15,285 bases of DNA from Lachnospiraceae bacterium UBA6403 (lineage in GTDB: Bacteria; Bacillota; Clostridia; Lachnospirales; Lachnospiraceae): NCBI GenBank assembly GCA_002437435.1, contig DJPV01000089.1, forward strand, positions 1-15,285, given 5' to 3'. This document shows positions 1 through 7,415 of this stretch, piece after piece; position 1 is the stretch's first letter, and the number at the start of each line of letters is the position of its first letter. A program made the translations under genes and the position numbers. The notes beneath the pieces were generated by a model that was not told the origin of the DNA, ran no database searches, and saw only the letters and a program-made list of their open reading frames with translations.

Positions 1-14
1 CTCCAAAATTCCCC

Positions 15-42
15 TTGCCAAAATCCAGATTTGCGTTATCAT
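15..42 (+). promoter_or_regulatory. Candidate sigma-A promoter for the patatin-like gene
   Basis: A TTGCCA hexamer (15-20) and a TATCAT hexamer (37-42) are separated by 16 bases. Each matches the vegetative consensus at five of six positions. The start codon of the patatin-like gene follows about 50 bases after the -10 box, with a GGAAG ribosome site in between. This is a match by eye only; the window edge cuts off upstream context, so readthrough from an earlier gene cannot be excluded. Confidence 0.45.
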
Positions 43-91
43 AGTAAAAACAAAAGATAGCAAATTCGTTTTGAAAGGAAGTTGAAGATAT

Positions 92-937
92 ATGACAAAG
101 ACAGGATTGGTTTTAGAAGGCGGTGGCATGCGTGGCATCTATACTGCCGGAGTACTGGATGTATTTTTAGATCATAATATTACAGTGGATGGCGTGATCG
201 GCGTATCGGCGGGAGCTATTCATGGAGCATCCTTTTTGTCCAAGCAGCGTGGAAGAAATATTGCATACAGCCTGGAATACCGGAATAATAAGGAATATAT
301 GAGTTTGAAGTCATTGCTGAAAACGGGAAATTTATTTGGAGTTGATTTTTGTTATGACAAACTGCCGAATGAATTATACAAATTCGACTATGATGCTTTT
401 AAGGAAAATCCAACGAGATTTTATGTATGCTGTACAAATGTAGAGACCGGACAGCCGGAGTATCTGGAATGTACGGATCTTCGAAAGGATATGGACAAGC
501 TTCGTGCATCAGCATCACTTCCGATCGTATCTCAGATCGTAGAAGTAGATGGCAAGAAGTTATTGGATGGCGGAACGGCAGACAGCATCCCGATCTTCCA
601 GTTCCGAAGAATGGGATATCGAAAAGATATCGTAGTTTTGACCAGACCGGAAGGTTATGTCAAGGAAGAAGACAGCATGTTGAAGCTGGAAGCAATCCGG
701 TATAAGGAATATCCGGAGTATGTGAAACGAATAGCCATGCGGCATTTGTATTATAATAAGACATTGGAGAAACTGGCTGAACTGGAACAGAAGGGCGAGG
801 TTCTTATTATCCGGCCGAGTGTACAGATCGACATATCAAGAACGGAAAAGGATGATAAGAAGATTCAGGCAATGTACGATCTGGGCGTGTATGATGCACA
901 GAATAAGATCGAAGAAGTGGCTGAATTTCTGAAATAA
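92..937 (+). CDS. Patatin-like phospholipase family protein
   Basis: A 281-residue protein with the patatin fold signatures. The glycine-rich oxyanion-hole motif EGGGMRG is at residues 9-15, the nucleophile elbow GVSAG has the catalytic serine at 39, and the DGG motif has the dyad aspartate at 159. These three together define the serine-aspartate lipid acyl hydrolases of the RssA/patatin family, which act on phospholipid or related acyl esters. There is no signal peptide or membrane segment, so it should be cytosolic, possibly associating with the membrane surface. The ATG follows AAAGGAAG by about ten bases. Length is normal for short bacterial members. The exact substrate is unknown. The next gene starts about 180 bases downstream, so co-transcription is possible but not shown. 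Confidence 0.9.
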   Translation: MTKTGLVLEGGGMRGIYTAGVLDVFLDHNITVDGVIGVSAGAIHGASFLSKQRGRNIAYSLEYRNNKEYMSLKSLLKTGNLFGVDFCYDKLPNELYKFDYDAFKENPTRFYVCCTNVETGQPEYLECTDLRKDMDKLRASASLPIVSQIVEVDGKKLLDGGTADSIPIFQFRRMGYRKDIVVLTRPEGYVKEEDSMLKLEAIRYKEYPEYVKRIAMRHLYYNKTLEKLAELEQKGEVLIIRPSVQIDISRTEKDDKKIQAMYDLGVYDAQNKIEEVAEFLK

Positions 938-1014
938 TGCATCAATATCCGGCTGATATAAAAAGATTGTTATGATTTTGGTGTCAGAGTTTGGATAGAT
1001 ACAGAAAGATTTAT

Positions 1015-1041
1015 TTGTCAGTTTCTTACTATGGATATAAG
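1015..1041 (+). promoter_or_regulatory. Weak candidate promoter before the MATE gene
   Basis: TTGTCA (1015-1020) and TATAAG (1036-1041) each match the sigma-A consensus at five of six positions, but the spacer is only 15 bases, shorter than usual. If real, transcription would begin near 1048, which would fit a translation start at the GTG at 1120. Low confidence. Confidence 0.25.
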
Positions 1042-1119
1042 GCAGGATATCTGCATATGAAAAATGATAATGTTCAAGGTAAAACGGACAATACGAAGGA
1101 TAAGGCACAGGAGAATCAT

Positions 1120-2574
1120 GTGAAAATGACACAGACTCCTGTGCCTTCTCTTATTTTGCGATTATCCTGTTCAACTATTGTCAGTATGCTTGCCGGAACG
1201 ACATACAATATCGTAGATATGTATTTTGTTTCGGATCTTGGAAACAGCGCAGTTGCGGCAGTCGGGGTTTTATTTTCAGTGCTTGCAATGATACAGGCGG
1301 TAGGATATACATTTGGCATGGGCGCAGGCAGCAGAATATCCCGGTTTTTAGGTGAACAGAAAGAAAAGGAGGCAGGCAGGGATGCGCTGGCTGCGGTCTT
1401 GATGTCGCTGATTGCCGGACTTATACTGATGGGGGCAGGTTTCCTGTGGCAGAAACCGCTGGTTGATTTTCTGGGATCGACGGATACGATCGAGACATTT
1501 GCATTAGATTATGGATTCTGGATCCTGCTTACAGCGCCGGTCATGTGTGTGTCGTATGTACTCAACAATGTTTTGCGGGCGGAAGGAATGCCTGTCTGGG
1601 CGTTAGTCGGAATTGGAAGCGGTGCTGTCTTAAATGCGGTCTTAGATCCGATTCTGGTGTCAGGTTTGGAGCTTGGAATCCGTGGAGCGGGAATTGCGAC
1701 ATTTTGTGGACAGAGCGTAAGTCTTGTTATCATGCTGATCGTAATGCTGAGCGGGAAAAGCGTGATCGGGTTGAATAAAAATATGGATAGTGTGAATCGT
1801 TCACGGAAAAATGCAGGCATGGACGGTATTGCTGATGAAGCTGCAAATTCAAAATATAAACCGGTAGGAATGCGGGTTGAAATTGAGAAGATAAAGGCAG
1901 AAGAGCGACAGAAAGGGAAGTCGTTCAGGCAGACCGCAGCCGCTATTACAAGAACAGGTATTCCGTCTTTCTTCCGTCAGGGGCTGGTCTGCGTAGCAAC
2001 AATCCTGTTGAACCGGGCGGCGAGAGAATATGGGGATGATGTGGTTGCTGCAATATCGGTATCAAATAAAGTATTTGCCGTATTGTTTGCTGTTATGGTT
2101 GGCTATGGTCAGGGCTTTGCGCCGGTGGTTGGCTACAACTATGGGGCAAAGGAAAATGACCGGGTAAGAAGAGCAATCACGTTTACACTTCTAAGCCAGA
2201 TCATCGCATCGGCTGTCGCAGGTGTTCTTGTGTGGATATTTGCATCTCCGATCATCTCGTTATTTGGTGAAAATGTAGCACTTGATCTGGGCGTGCTCTC
2301 CCTTCGGATACATGCGGTATCATTGCCATTTATGGCGGTGTGCCTGGTCAGCGGTATGTTATTTCAGGCGATAGGGGAGATCGGAAAAGCCATTCTTATT
2401 TCATCCACCAGACAGGGAATCTTTTTCCTGCCATTGATCTGGCTTCTTCCAATGTATTTTCAGGAAACAGGCGTGGCTCTTACGCAGGGAATCTCCGATG
2501 TACTGTCAGGGGTATTTTCATTGCCGTTTATACTTGTGGCGATTCATGTGTGTAAAAAAACAGGTAGGAAATAA
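1120..2574 (+). CDS. MATE family multidrug/cation efflux transporter
   Basis: An integral membrane protein of about 484 residues with two bundles of hydrophobic helices, typical of MATE (MatE, NorM/DinF-like) exporters driven by a sodium or proton gradient. The N-terminus reads LSCSTIVSMLAGTTYNIVDMYFVSDLG, the usual first-helix region of MATE proteins (shown as LSCSTIVSMLAG then TTYNIVDMYF). The second half begins near TRTGIPSFFRQGL and contains the family-like GYGQGFAPVVGYNYGA. I place the start at GTG 1120 because AGGAG (1109-1113) lies six bases ahead. The frame also stays open upstream, with an ATG at 1057 and a TTG at 991, both with poorer ribosome sites. The linker between the two halves is unusually long and charged, about 70 residues. 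Substrate unknown. Element 1 follows directly. Confidence 0.9.
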   Translation: MKMTQTPVPSLILRLSCSTIVSMLAGTTYNIVDMYFVSDLGNSAVAAVGVLFSVLAMIQAVGYTFGMGAGSRISRFLGEQKEKEAGRDALAAVLMSLIAGLILMGAGFLWQKPLVDFLGSTDTIETFALDYGFWILLTAPVMCVSYVLNNVLRAEGMPVWALVGIGSGAVLNAVLDPILVSGLELGIRGAGIATFCGQSVSLVIMLIVMLSGKSVIGLNKNMDSVNRSRKNAGMDGIADEAANSKYKPVGMRVEIEKIKAEERQKGKSFRQTAAAITRTGIPSFFRQGLVCVATILLNRAAREYGDDVVAAISVSNKVFAVLFAVMVGYGQGFAPVVGYNYGAKENDRVRRAITFTLLSQIIASAVAGVLVWIFASPIISLFGENVALDLGVLSLRIHAVSLPFMAVCLVSGMLFQAIGEIGKAILISSTRQGIFFLPLIWLLPMYFQETGVALTQGISDVLSGVFSLPFILVAIHVCKKTGRK

Positions 2575-2615
2575 CTATAATGAATAATGTTTTTGCTTTG
2601 GAGACCAGATATTTT

Positions 2616-2822
2616 GTTAAAAACTGTAGCTGTCCTGACTTTATTTGTCCGAAACGTTTGAAAGATTTTCGTGATTTTGTTGTATTCTGCCAGCAAATGC
2701 GGGCGCATGTTTGAGCCTGAAAGGCGAGTTTGCGCAGGAGCATTTGCGGATCAGGCGAATACACAAAATAGAAAATCTTTTAAGTTACGGCAAATAAAGT
2801 CAGGACAGCTGCATTTTTTAAC
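2616..2822 (-). repeat. Hairpin element 1: long inverted repeat with structured core
   Basis: A 207 bp intergenic element in the 393 bp gap between the MATE and exonuclease genes. The outer arms, about 75 bases each, are imperfect inverted repeats. The left arm begins GTTAAAAACTGTAGCTGTCC at 2616, and the right arm ends in its near-complement at 2822. Inside, on the minus strand, nested stems are visible: GCAAATGC/GCATTTGC (plus positions 2693-2700 and 2740-2747), GCGC/GCGC (2703-2706 and 2732-2735) and GCCT/AGGC with a three-base loop (2715-2725). The minus-strand motif AAACTC-hairpin-TCAAACAT matches the cores of elements 2 and 3, so this copy is in the opposite orientation. Short open frames crossing it are best read as artefacts, because both arms yield nearly the same peptide by virtue of the inverted repeat. 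Confidence 0.75.
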
Positions 2823-2905
2823 AGGGCATTTACAGGAAATCTCCACCAAGAAAAAGATAGACATTTTTGACCGTGAATGGTATGCTGTAAGGTAAGATTG
2901 TGACG

Positions 2906-2936
2906 GTGGAAGCCATGTTCGGCAGGTGGCTTTCAC
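2906..2936 (+). other. Small hairpin in the exonuclease leader
   Basis: GTGGAAGCCA (2906-2915) and TGGCTTTCAC (2927-2936) form a ten-pair stem with one G-U pair and an 11-base loop, ending about 30 bases before the exonuclease ATG. No run of T follows, so it does not look like a terminator. It may affect the stability or translation of the leader. The rest of the gap from 2823 to 2967 shows no other clear signal. Confidence 0.35.
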
Positions 2937-2967
2937 CCGGAAGACAGCTTCAGGAAGGTTGTGAAAC

Positions 2968-3618
2968 ATGGAGTATGTATTTGTGGATTTTGAGATGAAT
3001 CAGATCGATAATTCTCATCTCGATGAATTAAAAATATGTAAAAATGAAATAATTGAAATAGGAGCTGTTAAGCTGGATGATACATATAAGGAGATTGATT
3101 CATTCAAGACTTATGTAAAGCCGGGAATTACGCCTGTGACATCCAGAATAACAAATCTTACCGGGATCACAAATGAGATGGTAGACGATGCGCCGGATTT
3201 TGCCGCTGCGATGGATCAGTTCATTGCATGGGGCTTAAGCGCGGATGTGATCTATGCATGGAGTGAGAATGATCTGCGGCAGTTCAACCGGGAACGCAAG
3301 TTAAAATCCTACAATAACCCGGATGCACAAAAGCTTGCATCCAAATGGAAGGATTTCCAGAAGGAATTTGCACGTATGCTTGGAACCAGAAGAAGACTGG
3401 CACTGTCAGATGCGGTATTCTATCTGGGAGAAGATTTTCAGGGCAGAGAACATGATGCGTTGTGGGATGCCAGAAATACAGCAGAAGTATTCATTCTTTC
3501 AAAGGACAGGGAGAAGTTTGATAAAATTATGGCTCCAATTATGAATGCTTATAAACCGAAAGAAAATATGACCTATTCCATAGGTGATGTATTCGGAAAC
3601 ATCAATCTGCCGGAATAA
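2968..3618 (+). CDS. DEDDh 3'-5' exonuclease (KapD/ERI-1-like)
   Basis: A 216-residue RNase T/DnaQ-fold exonuclease. The first exonuclease motif VFVDFEMNQ supplies D7 and E9. The second acidic residue is D102 in AWSENDLRQF, and the third motif HDALWDARNT supplies H162 and D167, giving the full DEDDh set. LTGIT near residue 64 is also typical. Such enzymes bind two metal ions and remove nucleotides from 3' ends of DNA or RNA. The stand-alone form with the FEMNQ motif resembles the KapD sporulation inhibitor and ERI-1-type nucleases rather than a polymerase subunit, but the substrate cannot be told from sequence. The ATG follows AGGAAGG by about eight bases. No signal peptide or membrane segment. 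Confidence 0.88.
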   Translation: MEYVFVDFEMNQIDNSHLDELKICKNEIIEIGAVKLDDTYKEIDSFKTYVKPGITPVTSRITNLTGITNEMVDDAPDFAAAMDQFIAWGLSADVIYAWSENDLRQFNRERKLKSYNNPDAQKLASKWKDFQKEFARMLGTRRRLALSDAVFYLGEDFQGREHDALWDARNTAEVFILSKDREKFDKIMAPIMNAYKPKENMTYSIGDVFGNINLPE

Positions 3619-3633
3619 ATGGTCTTGGCATGA

Positions 3634-3664
3634 TTGAGCAGACACGTTCTATGTGCCTGCTCAA
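3634..3664 (+). other. Hairpin between exonuclease and AI-2E-type genes
   Basis: TTGAGCAGACAC (3634-3645) pairs with GTGCCTGCTCAA (3653-3664) across a seven-base loop, giving 11 pairs with one internal A-C mismatch. A run of A, not T, follows on the plus strand, so it is not a classical intrinsic terminator. It lies 15 bases after the exonuclease stop and may stabilise the upstream transcript. It also overlaps a possible GTG start at 3653, which counts against that start. Confidence 0.5.
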
Positions 3665-3697
3665 AAAAATGTAAATAGAAAGCCGAGGAAGCTGAAT

Positions 3698-4951
3698 TTG
3701 GAACTTAATAATTCGAATATGAAAAAGATCATAAAGCTGATTATTATAACCGTATTAGTTGTATTTTGTGTATTTCGATTTGATAAGATTCGTGCTTGCG
3801 GGACATGGATCATCGGGCTGCTTATGCCGTTTGTGATTGGATTTGCGATTGCCTTCATCCTGAATGTGCCGATGAAGGGATTTGAAAATCTGATATTCCG
3901 AAATGAAAAGAGCAGATGGTATCGGTTTCGGAGGCCGGTCTGTATGGTGCTTTCGCTTATCTGTGTAGTTCTGGTGCTTACCTTTGTTATCACGATGCTG
4001 ATACCGGAGGTCAGCCGGACAATTACGGCAATTGGACAACAGTTTCCATCTACGATGGAAGCGATCAAGAATTGGGCGGTGAATCTGACAGCGGGATATC
4101 CGGACATCGTAGACCGGATTATGGAGATTGATATTGCATGGGATAAAGTGAGCGAGAGTGCGATCAATCTGATAAAGAATGGGAGCGGAAGCCTGTTATC
4201 ATCGACATTTAATTTTGCGACCTCTGTTGTCAGCGGCATGATCGATTTTGTGGTTGGGCTGTTTTTTGCGATCTACATTCTGGCACAGAAGGAGACTTTG
4301 AAGCGGCAGACAAAAGGTCTGATGTATGCGTTATTTAAAGAGAAGACAGCAGATAAGATTATTAAGACCTGCGTTATGGCAGATGAGACATTTGCAAATT
4401 TTATAACCGGACAGTGCTTAGAGGCATGTATTCTGGGACTGATGTTCTTCGTATCCATGAGCATCTTGAGTATTCCATATGCACTGACTGTCAGTGTTAC
4501 GATCGCAGTAACGGCGTTGATTCCGGTCTTCGGTGCATTTATCGGATGTGGAGTTGGTGCATTTCTCATTCTGGTTGACGACCCGAAGAAGGTATTGGTA
4601 TTCCTGATCCTGTTTATCGTATTGCAGCAGATCGAGGGCAACCTGATCTACCCGCATGTGGTAGGTGGTTCGGTCGGACTTCCATCTATATGGGTGCTGG
4701 TTGCCGTTATCATCGGTGGAGATCTGATGGGAATTCTCGGTATGCTGATATTTGTACCGTTGTCCTCTGTCTTATATGCACTGGTAAAGGAATTCGTGCT
4801 TGTGAGATTGCGGGAAAAAGGTGTCGCCTGGGAAAAATATGGAGAACCGTATGATTCATCGGATGATGAATGGAAAGGAAAAGCCCGAAAACGGCAGCAG
4901 AGGCGGCAGTCCAGACGCATGAAAGAGAAAAGAAGCAAGGGAAATGCCTGA
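3698..4951 (+). CDS. AI-2E family transporter (PerM/YdiK-like membrane protein)
   Basis: A polytopic membrane protein of about 418 residues. Its arrangement is that of the AI-2E transporter family (formerly UPF0118): hydrophobic helices at the N-terminus, a central soluble region (about residues 105-175), then a hydrophobic C-terminal half containing the family-like PVFGAFIGCG, LQQIEGNLIYPHVVGGSVGLP and a GGDLMGILGMLIFVP helix. Members are linked to autoinducer-2 export or sodium/proton antiport, but most are functionally undefined. The tail is very basic (KARKRQQRRQSRRMKEKRSK) and probably cytosolic. I place the start at TTG 3698 because GAGGAAG (3685-3691) sits six bases upstream. The GTG at 3653 lies inside a hairpin, and the ATG at 3719 lacks a ribosome site but remains possible. 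Confidence 0.87.
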   Translation: MELNNSNMKKIIKLIIITVLVVFCVFRFDKIRACGTWIIGLLMPFVIGFAIAFILNVPMKGFENLIFRNEKSRWYRFRRPVCMVLSLICVVLVLTFVITMLIPEVSRTITAIGQQFPSTMEAIKNWAVNLTAGYPDIVDRIMEIDIAWDKVSESAINLIKNGSGSLLSSTFNFATSVVSGMIDFVVGLFFAIYILAQKETLKRQTKGLMYALFKEKTADKIIKTCVMADETFANFITGQCLEACILGLMFFVSMSILSIPYALTVSVTIAVTALIPVFGAFIGCGVGAFLILVDDPKKVLVFLILFIVLQQIEGNLIYPHVVGGSVGLPSIWVLVAVIIGGDLMGILGMLIFVPLSSVLYALVKEFVLVRLREKGVAWEKYGEPYDSSDDEWKGKARKRQQRRQSRRMKEKRSKGNA

Positions 4952-5024
4952 GATAAGCAAGAAGGATAAAACAGAGTGAATGATCTGTTTATACAGACAA
5001 ATGAAGAAAGAAGGATAATTTAAA

Positions 5025-6332
5025 ATGTACAGAGATATAGCGAAATTGGTATTATATAGAAATCTGGGTGAAGACAGTATTCTGATGAAGCTGTCCGGGA
5101 TATTTGAGGATTTTGACCGTGGAGACTGTCCGAATGCAGAGCTGGTTGCAAGGATCTATGACCAGATCAAGCGGCTGCTGGATCTTGCTACTGATTATGG
5201 ATTTGACACAAATCTGTGGCACAACTATCTGGCATTTATCCTTATCACAAATGAGAATTCGTTCTCTATGACGAGTGAAAAAGTAGGTGCAAATGATGGA
5301 ACCGTTAATTATTTTGCAAAGAATGATTTCAAGATCTTCAAGAAACTGTTTGATTTTGATTTCTCTGAGATCGAGGAAGCACTGGATATTGACTGCTTCA
5401 CGATCGTGAATAATTATAAAGCCATTGGCAAGAAGGAACGTATGTATAATAAGAACGTCAGCACAAAGGTACAGGATATCAGCCGTGCGATCGAAGGAGC
5501 AAAGGATGAAAATGATATCTTTAAGATCGTGACAGATTTCTATAAGGCATATGGTGTTGGCATGTTCGGACTGAACAAGGCATTCCGTATCATTCATCCG
5601 ACAAATGGAGATATGCAGTTTGTTCCGATCAATAACACAGAGGATGTCCGTCTGGATGATCTGATCGGATATGAGATTCAGAAACAGAAGATCGTGGAGA
5701 ATACAGAAGCCTTTGTTGCAGGACGTAAGGCGAATAATGCACTGTTATTTGGCGACAGCGGAACCGGAAAGTCAACAACGATCAAAGCGATCATAAATGA
5801 ATATTACGATCAGGGACTTCGTATGATCGAGATTTACAAACACCAGTTTCAGGATCTGTCTCAGGTTATTTCACAGATCAAGAACCGTAACTATCGATTC
5901 ATCATTTACATGGATGATCTGTCCTTTGAGGAATTTGAGACAGAATACAAATATCTGAAGGCGGTCATCGAAGGTGGTCTGGAAATCAAGCCGGATAATG
6001 TTCTGATCTATGCAACCTCGAACCGTCGTCATCTGATCCGTGAGACATGGACAGACCGTACTGATCTTGAGAATAATAATGGTATGCATAAGAGTGATAC
6101 GATGCAGGAGAAGCTGTCACTGGTCAATCGTTTTGGTGTTACGATCAATTACAGCAAGCCATCACAGAAGGAATATTTCCAGATCGTTGTAGGGCTGGCA
6201 GAGAAGAACGGTATCCATATGACAGAGGAAGAACTGTGTGCGGAAGCAAACAAATGGGAACTGTCGCATGGTGGAATCTCCGGCCGTACAGCACAGCAGT
6301 TTATCAACTATCTGGCTGGCAAGCAGATGTAA
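5025..6332 (+). CDS. DUF815-family AAA+ ATP-binding protein
   Basis: A 435-residue protein whose C-terminal half is a P-loop ATPase of the DUF815 family (AAA+ superfamily). Walker A is GDSGTGKS at 243-250, and the Walker B-like [11 protein letters not shown] has aspartates at 297-298. [12 protein letters not shown], near residue 330, fits the sensor 1 region, and [12 protein letters not shown] lies in the second half of the ATPase module. The N-terminal 200 residues are family-specific and mainly helical in appearance. There is no membrane segment. Members are common in Clostridia and unassigned. An AAA+ remodelling role is inference from the fold. The ATG follows AAGGA by about seven bases; the 73-base gap before it is A-rich, with no firm promoter. 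nth follows 79 bases downstream. Confidence 0.88.
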   Translation: MYRDIAKLVLYRNLGEDSILMKLSGIFEDFDRGDCPNAELVARIYDQIKRLLDLATDYGFDTNLWHNYLAFILITNENSFSMTSEKVGANDGTVNYFAKNDFKIFKKLFDFDFSEIEEALDIDCFTIVNNYKAIGKKERMYNKNVSTKVQDISRAIEGAKDENDIFKIVTDFYKAYGVGMFGLNKAFRIIHPTNGDMQFVPINNTEDVRLDDLIGYEIQKQKIVENTEAFVAGRKANNALLFGDSGTGKSTTIKAIINEYYDQGLRMIEIYKHQFQDLSQVISQIKNRNYRFIIYMDDLSFEEFETEYKYLKAVIEGGLEIKPDNVLIYATSNRRHLIRETWTDRTDLENNNGMHKSDTMQEKLSLVNRFGVTINYSKPSQKEYFQIVVGLAEKNGIHMTEEELCAEANKWELSHGGISGRTAQQFINYLAGKQM

Positions 6333-6333
6333 A

Positions 6334-6373
6334 GCAGATACTATCAATGAAGAGATCCATTGAAAGTATCTGC
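6334..6373 (+). other. Intercistronic hairpin between DUF815 gene and nth
   Basis: GCAGATACT-A-TCAATG (6334-6349) pairs with CATTGA-A-AGTATCTGC (6358-6373): 15 base pairs interrupted by one A-A mismatch, with an eight-base loop. It starts one base after the ATPase stop codon. No T run follows, so full termination is unlikely. Processing, transcript stabilisation or partial polarity within an operon would fit better. Confidence 0.55.
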
Positions 6374-6411
6374 CAGAGGTTGTTCCGTTGTATGGACTGG
6401 GAGGACACAAC

Positions 6412-7056
6412 ATGACAAAAAAAGAAAAACAGCAGGTCGCTGAGATTTGCCGGATCTTGAATGAGACATATGGAACAGATTACAAGTGTTACCTGAATCA
6501 TGAAAATGCATGGCAGCTTCTGATCGCAACGATGTTGTCGGCACAATGTACAGATGCCAGGGTAAACATTGTAACAAAGGATCTGTTCGTGAAATATCCG
6601 ACTTTGCAGGCATTTGCCGATGCAGACATCAAGGAACTGGAAAAGGATATTTACTCAACCGGATTTTATAAGAATAAAGCGAAGAATATAATTGGCTGTG
6701 CGAAGAAGCTCATCAGTGAATATGGCGGAGAAGTGCCGAGTGATATCGAGAGCCTGACGAAATTAGATGGTGTGGGAAGAAAGACGGCAAATGTGATTCG
6801 TGGAAATATCTACCATGAGCCGAGTATTGTCGTTGATACGCATGTAAAGCGTATTTCCAGGCTGCTTGGACTTACGGATAGTGATGATCCGGTGAAGATT
6901 GAACATGAACTTATGGAGAAACTTCCAAAGGAGCAGTGGATCTTATATAATATCCAGATAATTACACTTGGAAGAACAATCTGTATCGCCAGACGGCCAA
7001 AATGTGCAGAATGCGCGCTGAACCGTGTATGTCCGTCAGCAAATGTAACGAAATAA
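6412..7056 (+). CDS. nth: Endonuclease III, DNA glycosylase/AP lyase
   Basis: A 214-residue base-excision repair enzyme that removes oxidised pyrimidines and cuts the abasic site. The helix-hairpin-helix LDGVGRKTANVI carries the catalytic lysine at 124, and the second catalytic residue is D142 in VVDTHVKR. The C-terminus has the four cysteines of the [4Fe-4S] cluster at 191, 198, 201 and 207 in the classical C-X6-C-X2-C-X5-C spacing. MLSAQCTDARVN is the usual N-terminal helix motif. Length is close to the family norm of about 210. I chose ATG 6412 because GGGAGGA lies about five bases upstream; an in-frame TTG at 6388 would only add eight residues. It probably belongs to the same transcript as the DUF815 gene. 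Confidence 0.95.
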   Translation: MTKKEKQQVAEICRILNETYGTDYKCYLNHENAWQLLIATMLSAQCTDARVNIVTKDLFVKYPTLQAFADADIKELEKDIYSTGFYKNKAKNIIGCAKKLISEYGGEVPSDIESLTKLDGVGRKTANVIRGNIYHEPSIVVDTHVKRISRLLGLTDSDDPVKIEHELMEKLPKEQWILYNIQIITLGRTICIARRPKCAECALNRVCPSANVTK

Positions 7057-7298
7057 GGAATAATTTTCGGTATAAGATGCTTTGATAATTGGAAAATATT
7101 ATTTCGTTAAAAATAGTATGAAAAGAATCCGGCACAAATGCTAAATTGCTATAAAATTATATTATTATATCTGGACAAAGTGAAAATTCAGCGTTAATCT
7201 ATACATGATGTCGTTGCATAAGATAGAAAAAGGTCTGATGTGGGGGCAGGAAATATCAGAAGATTAATAAGTTTAAAATATAAAGGAGAAATGGGAAA

Positions 7299-7403
7299 AT
7301 GATCAATTTAAGCAGTTCAAAGGGTAAAAAGGTAGCATCTGCAATTATAGTTGGAATCCTGGTAGCAGCTATGGTAATCGGTATGCTTGCATATGCATTC
7401 TAA
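7299..7403 (+). CDS. Small single-span membrane protein, 34 residues
   Basis: A short open frame beginning MINLSSSKGKKVAS and ending in an aliphatic stretch of about 20 residues (IIVGILVAAMVIGMLAYAF, residues 16-34). That is a short polar, basic head followed by one predicted membrane helix running to the C-terminus. AGGAG (7284-7288) lies ten bases before the ATG. A nearer ATG at 7291 opens a three-codon frame (ATG GGA AAA TGA) overlapping the real start. The stop is 12 bases before the AIR-synthase-like gene, so the two are probably co-transcribed. By the positive-inside rule the basic head should be cytosolic. I do not know its function. The 242 bp gap upstream is very AT-rich; no confident promoter or terminator was found there. 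Confidence 0.6.
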   Translation: MINLSSSKGKKVASAIIVGILVAAMVIGMLAYAF

Positions 7404-7415
7404 AAGGTATCAGGG

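Noticed and set aside
2671..2895. Open frame of 74 codons crossing element 1 on the plus strand
   Set aside because: It runs through the inverted repeat, the opposite-strand frame yields nearly the same peptide from the other arm, and there is no ribosome site or recognisable domain. Best read as an artefact of the repeat.
2867..2905. TTGACC as a -35 box for the exonuclease gene
   Set aside because: The only candidate -10 hexamers (TAAGGT, TAAGAT) are poor matches or are spaced 15 or 20 bases away, so no promoter is claimed.
3661..4239. Minus-strand open frame of 192 codons
   Set aside because: It is the antisense shadow of the AI-2E-type membrane protein and has no ribosome site or domain.
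4969..4990. AAACAGA/TCTGTTT inverted repeat before the DUF815 gene
   Set aside because: Only seven AT-rich pairs with a short T stretch; too weak to call a terminator or an operator.
5052..5597. Minus-strand open frame of 181 codons
   Set aside because: Antisense to the DUF815 ATPase gene; no independent coding evidence.
7057..7298. Riboswitch or terminator between nth and the small ORF
   Set aside because: The stretch is very AT-rich, and I could not find a stem with a following T run or a recognisable aptamer core.
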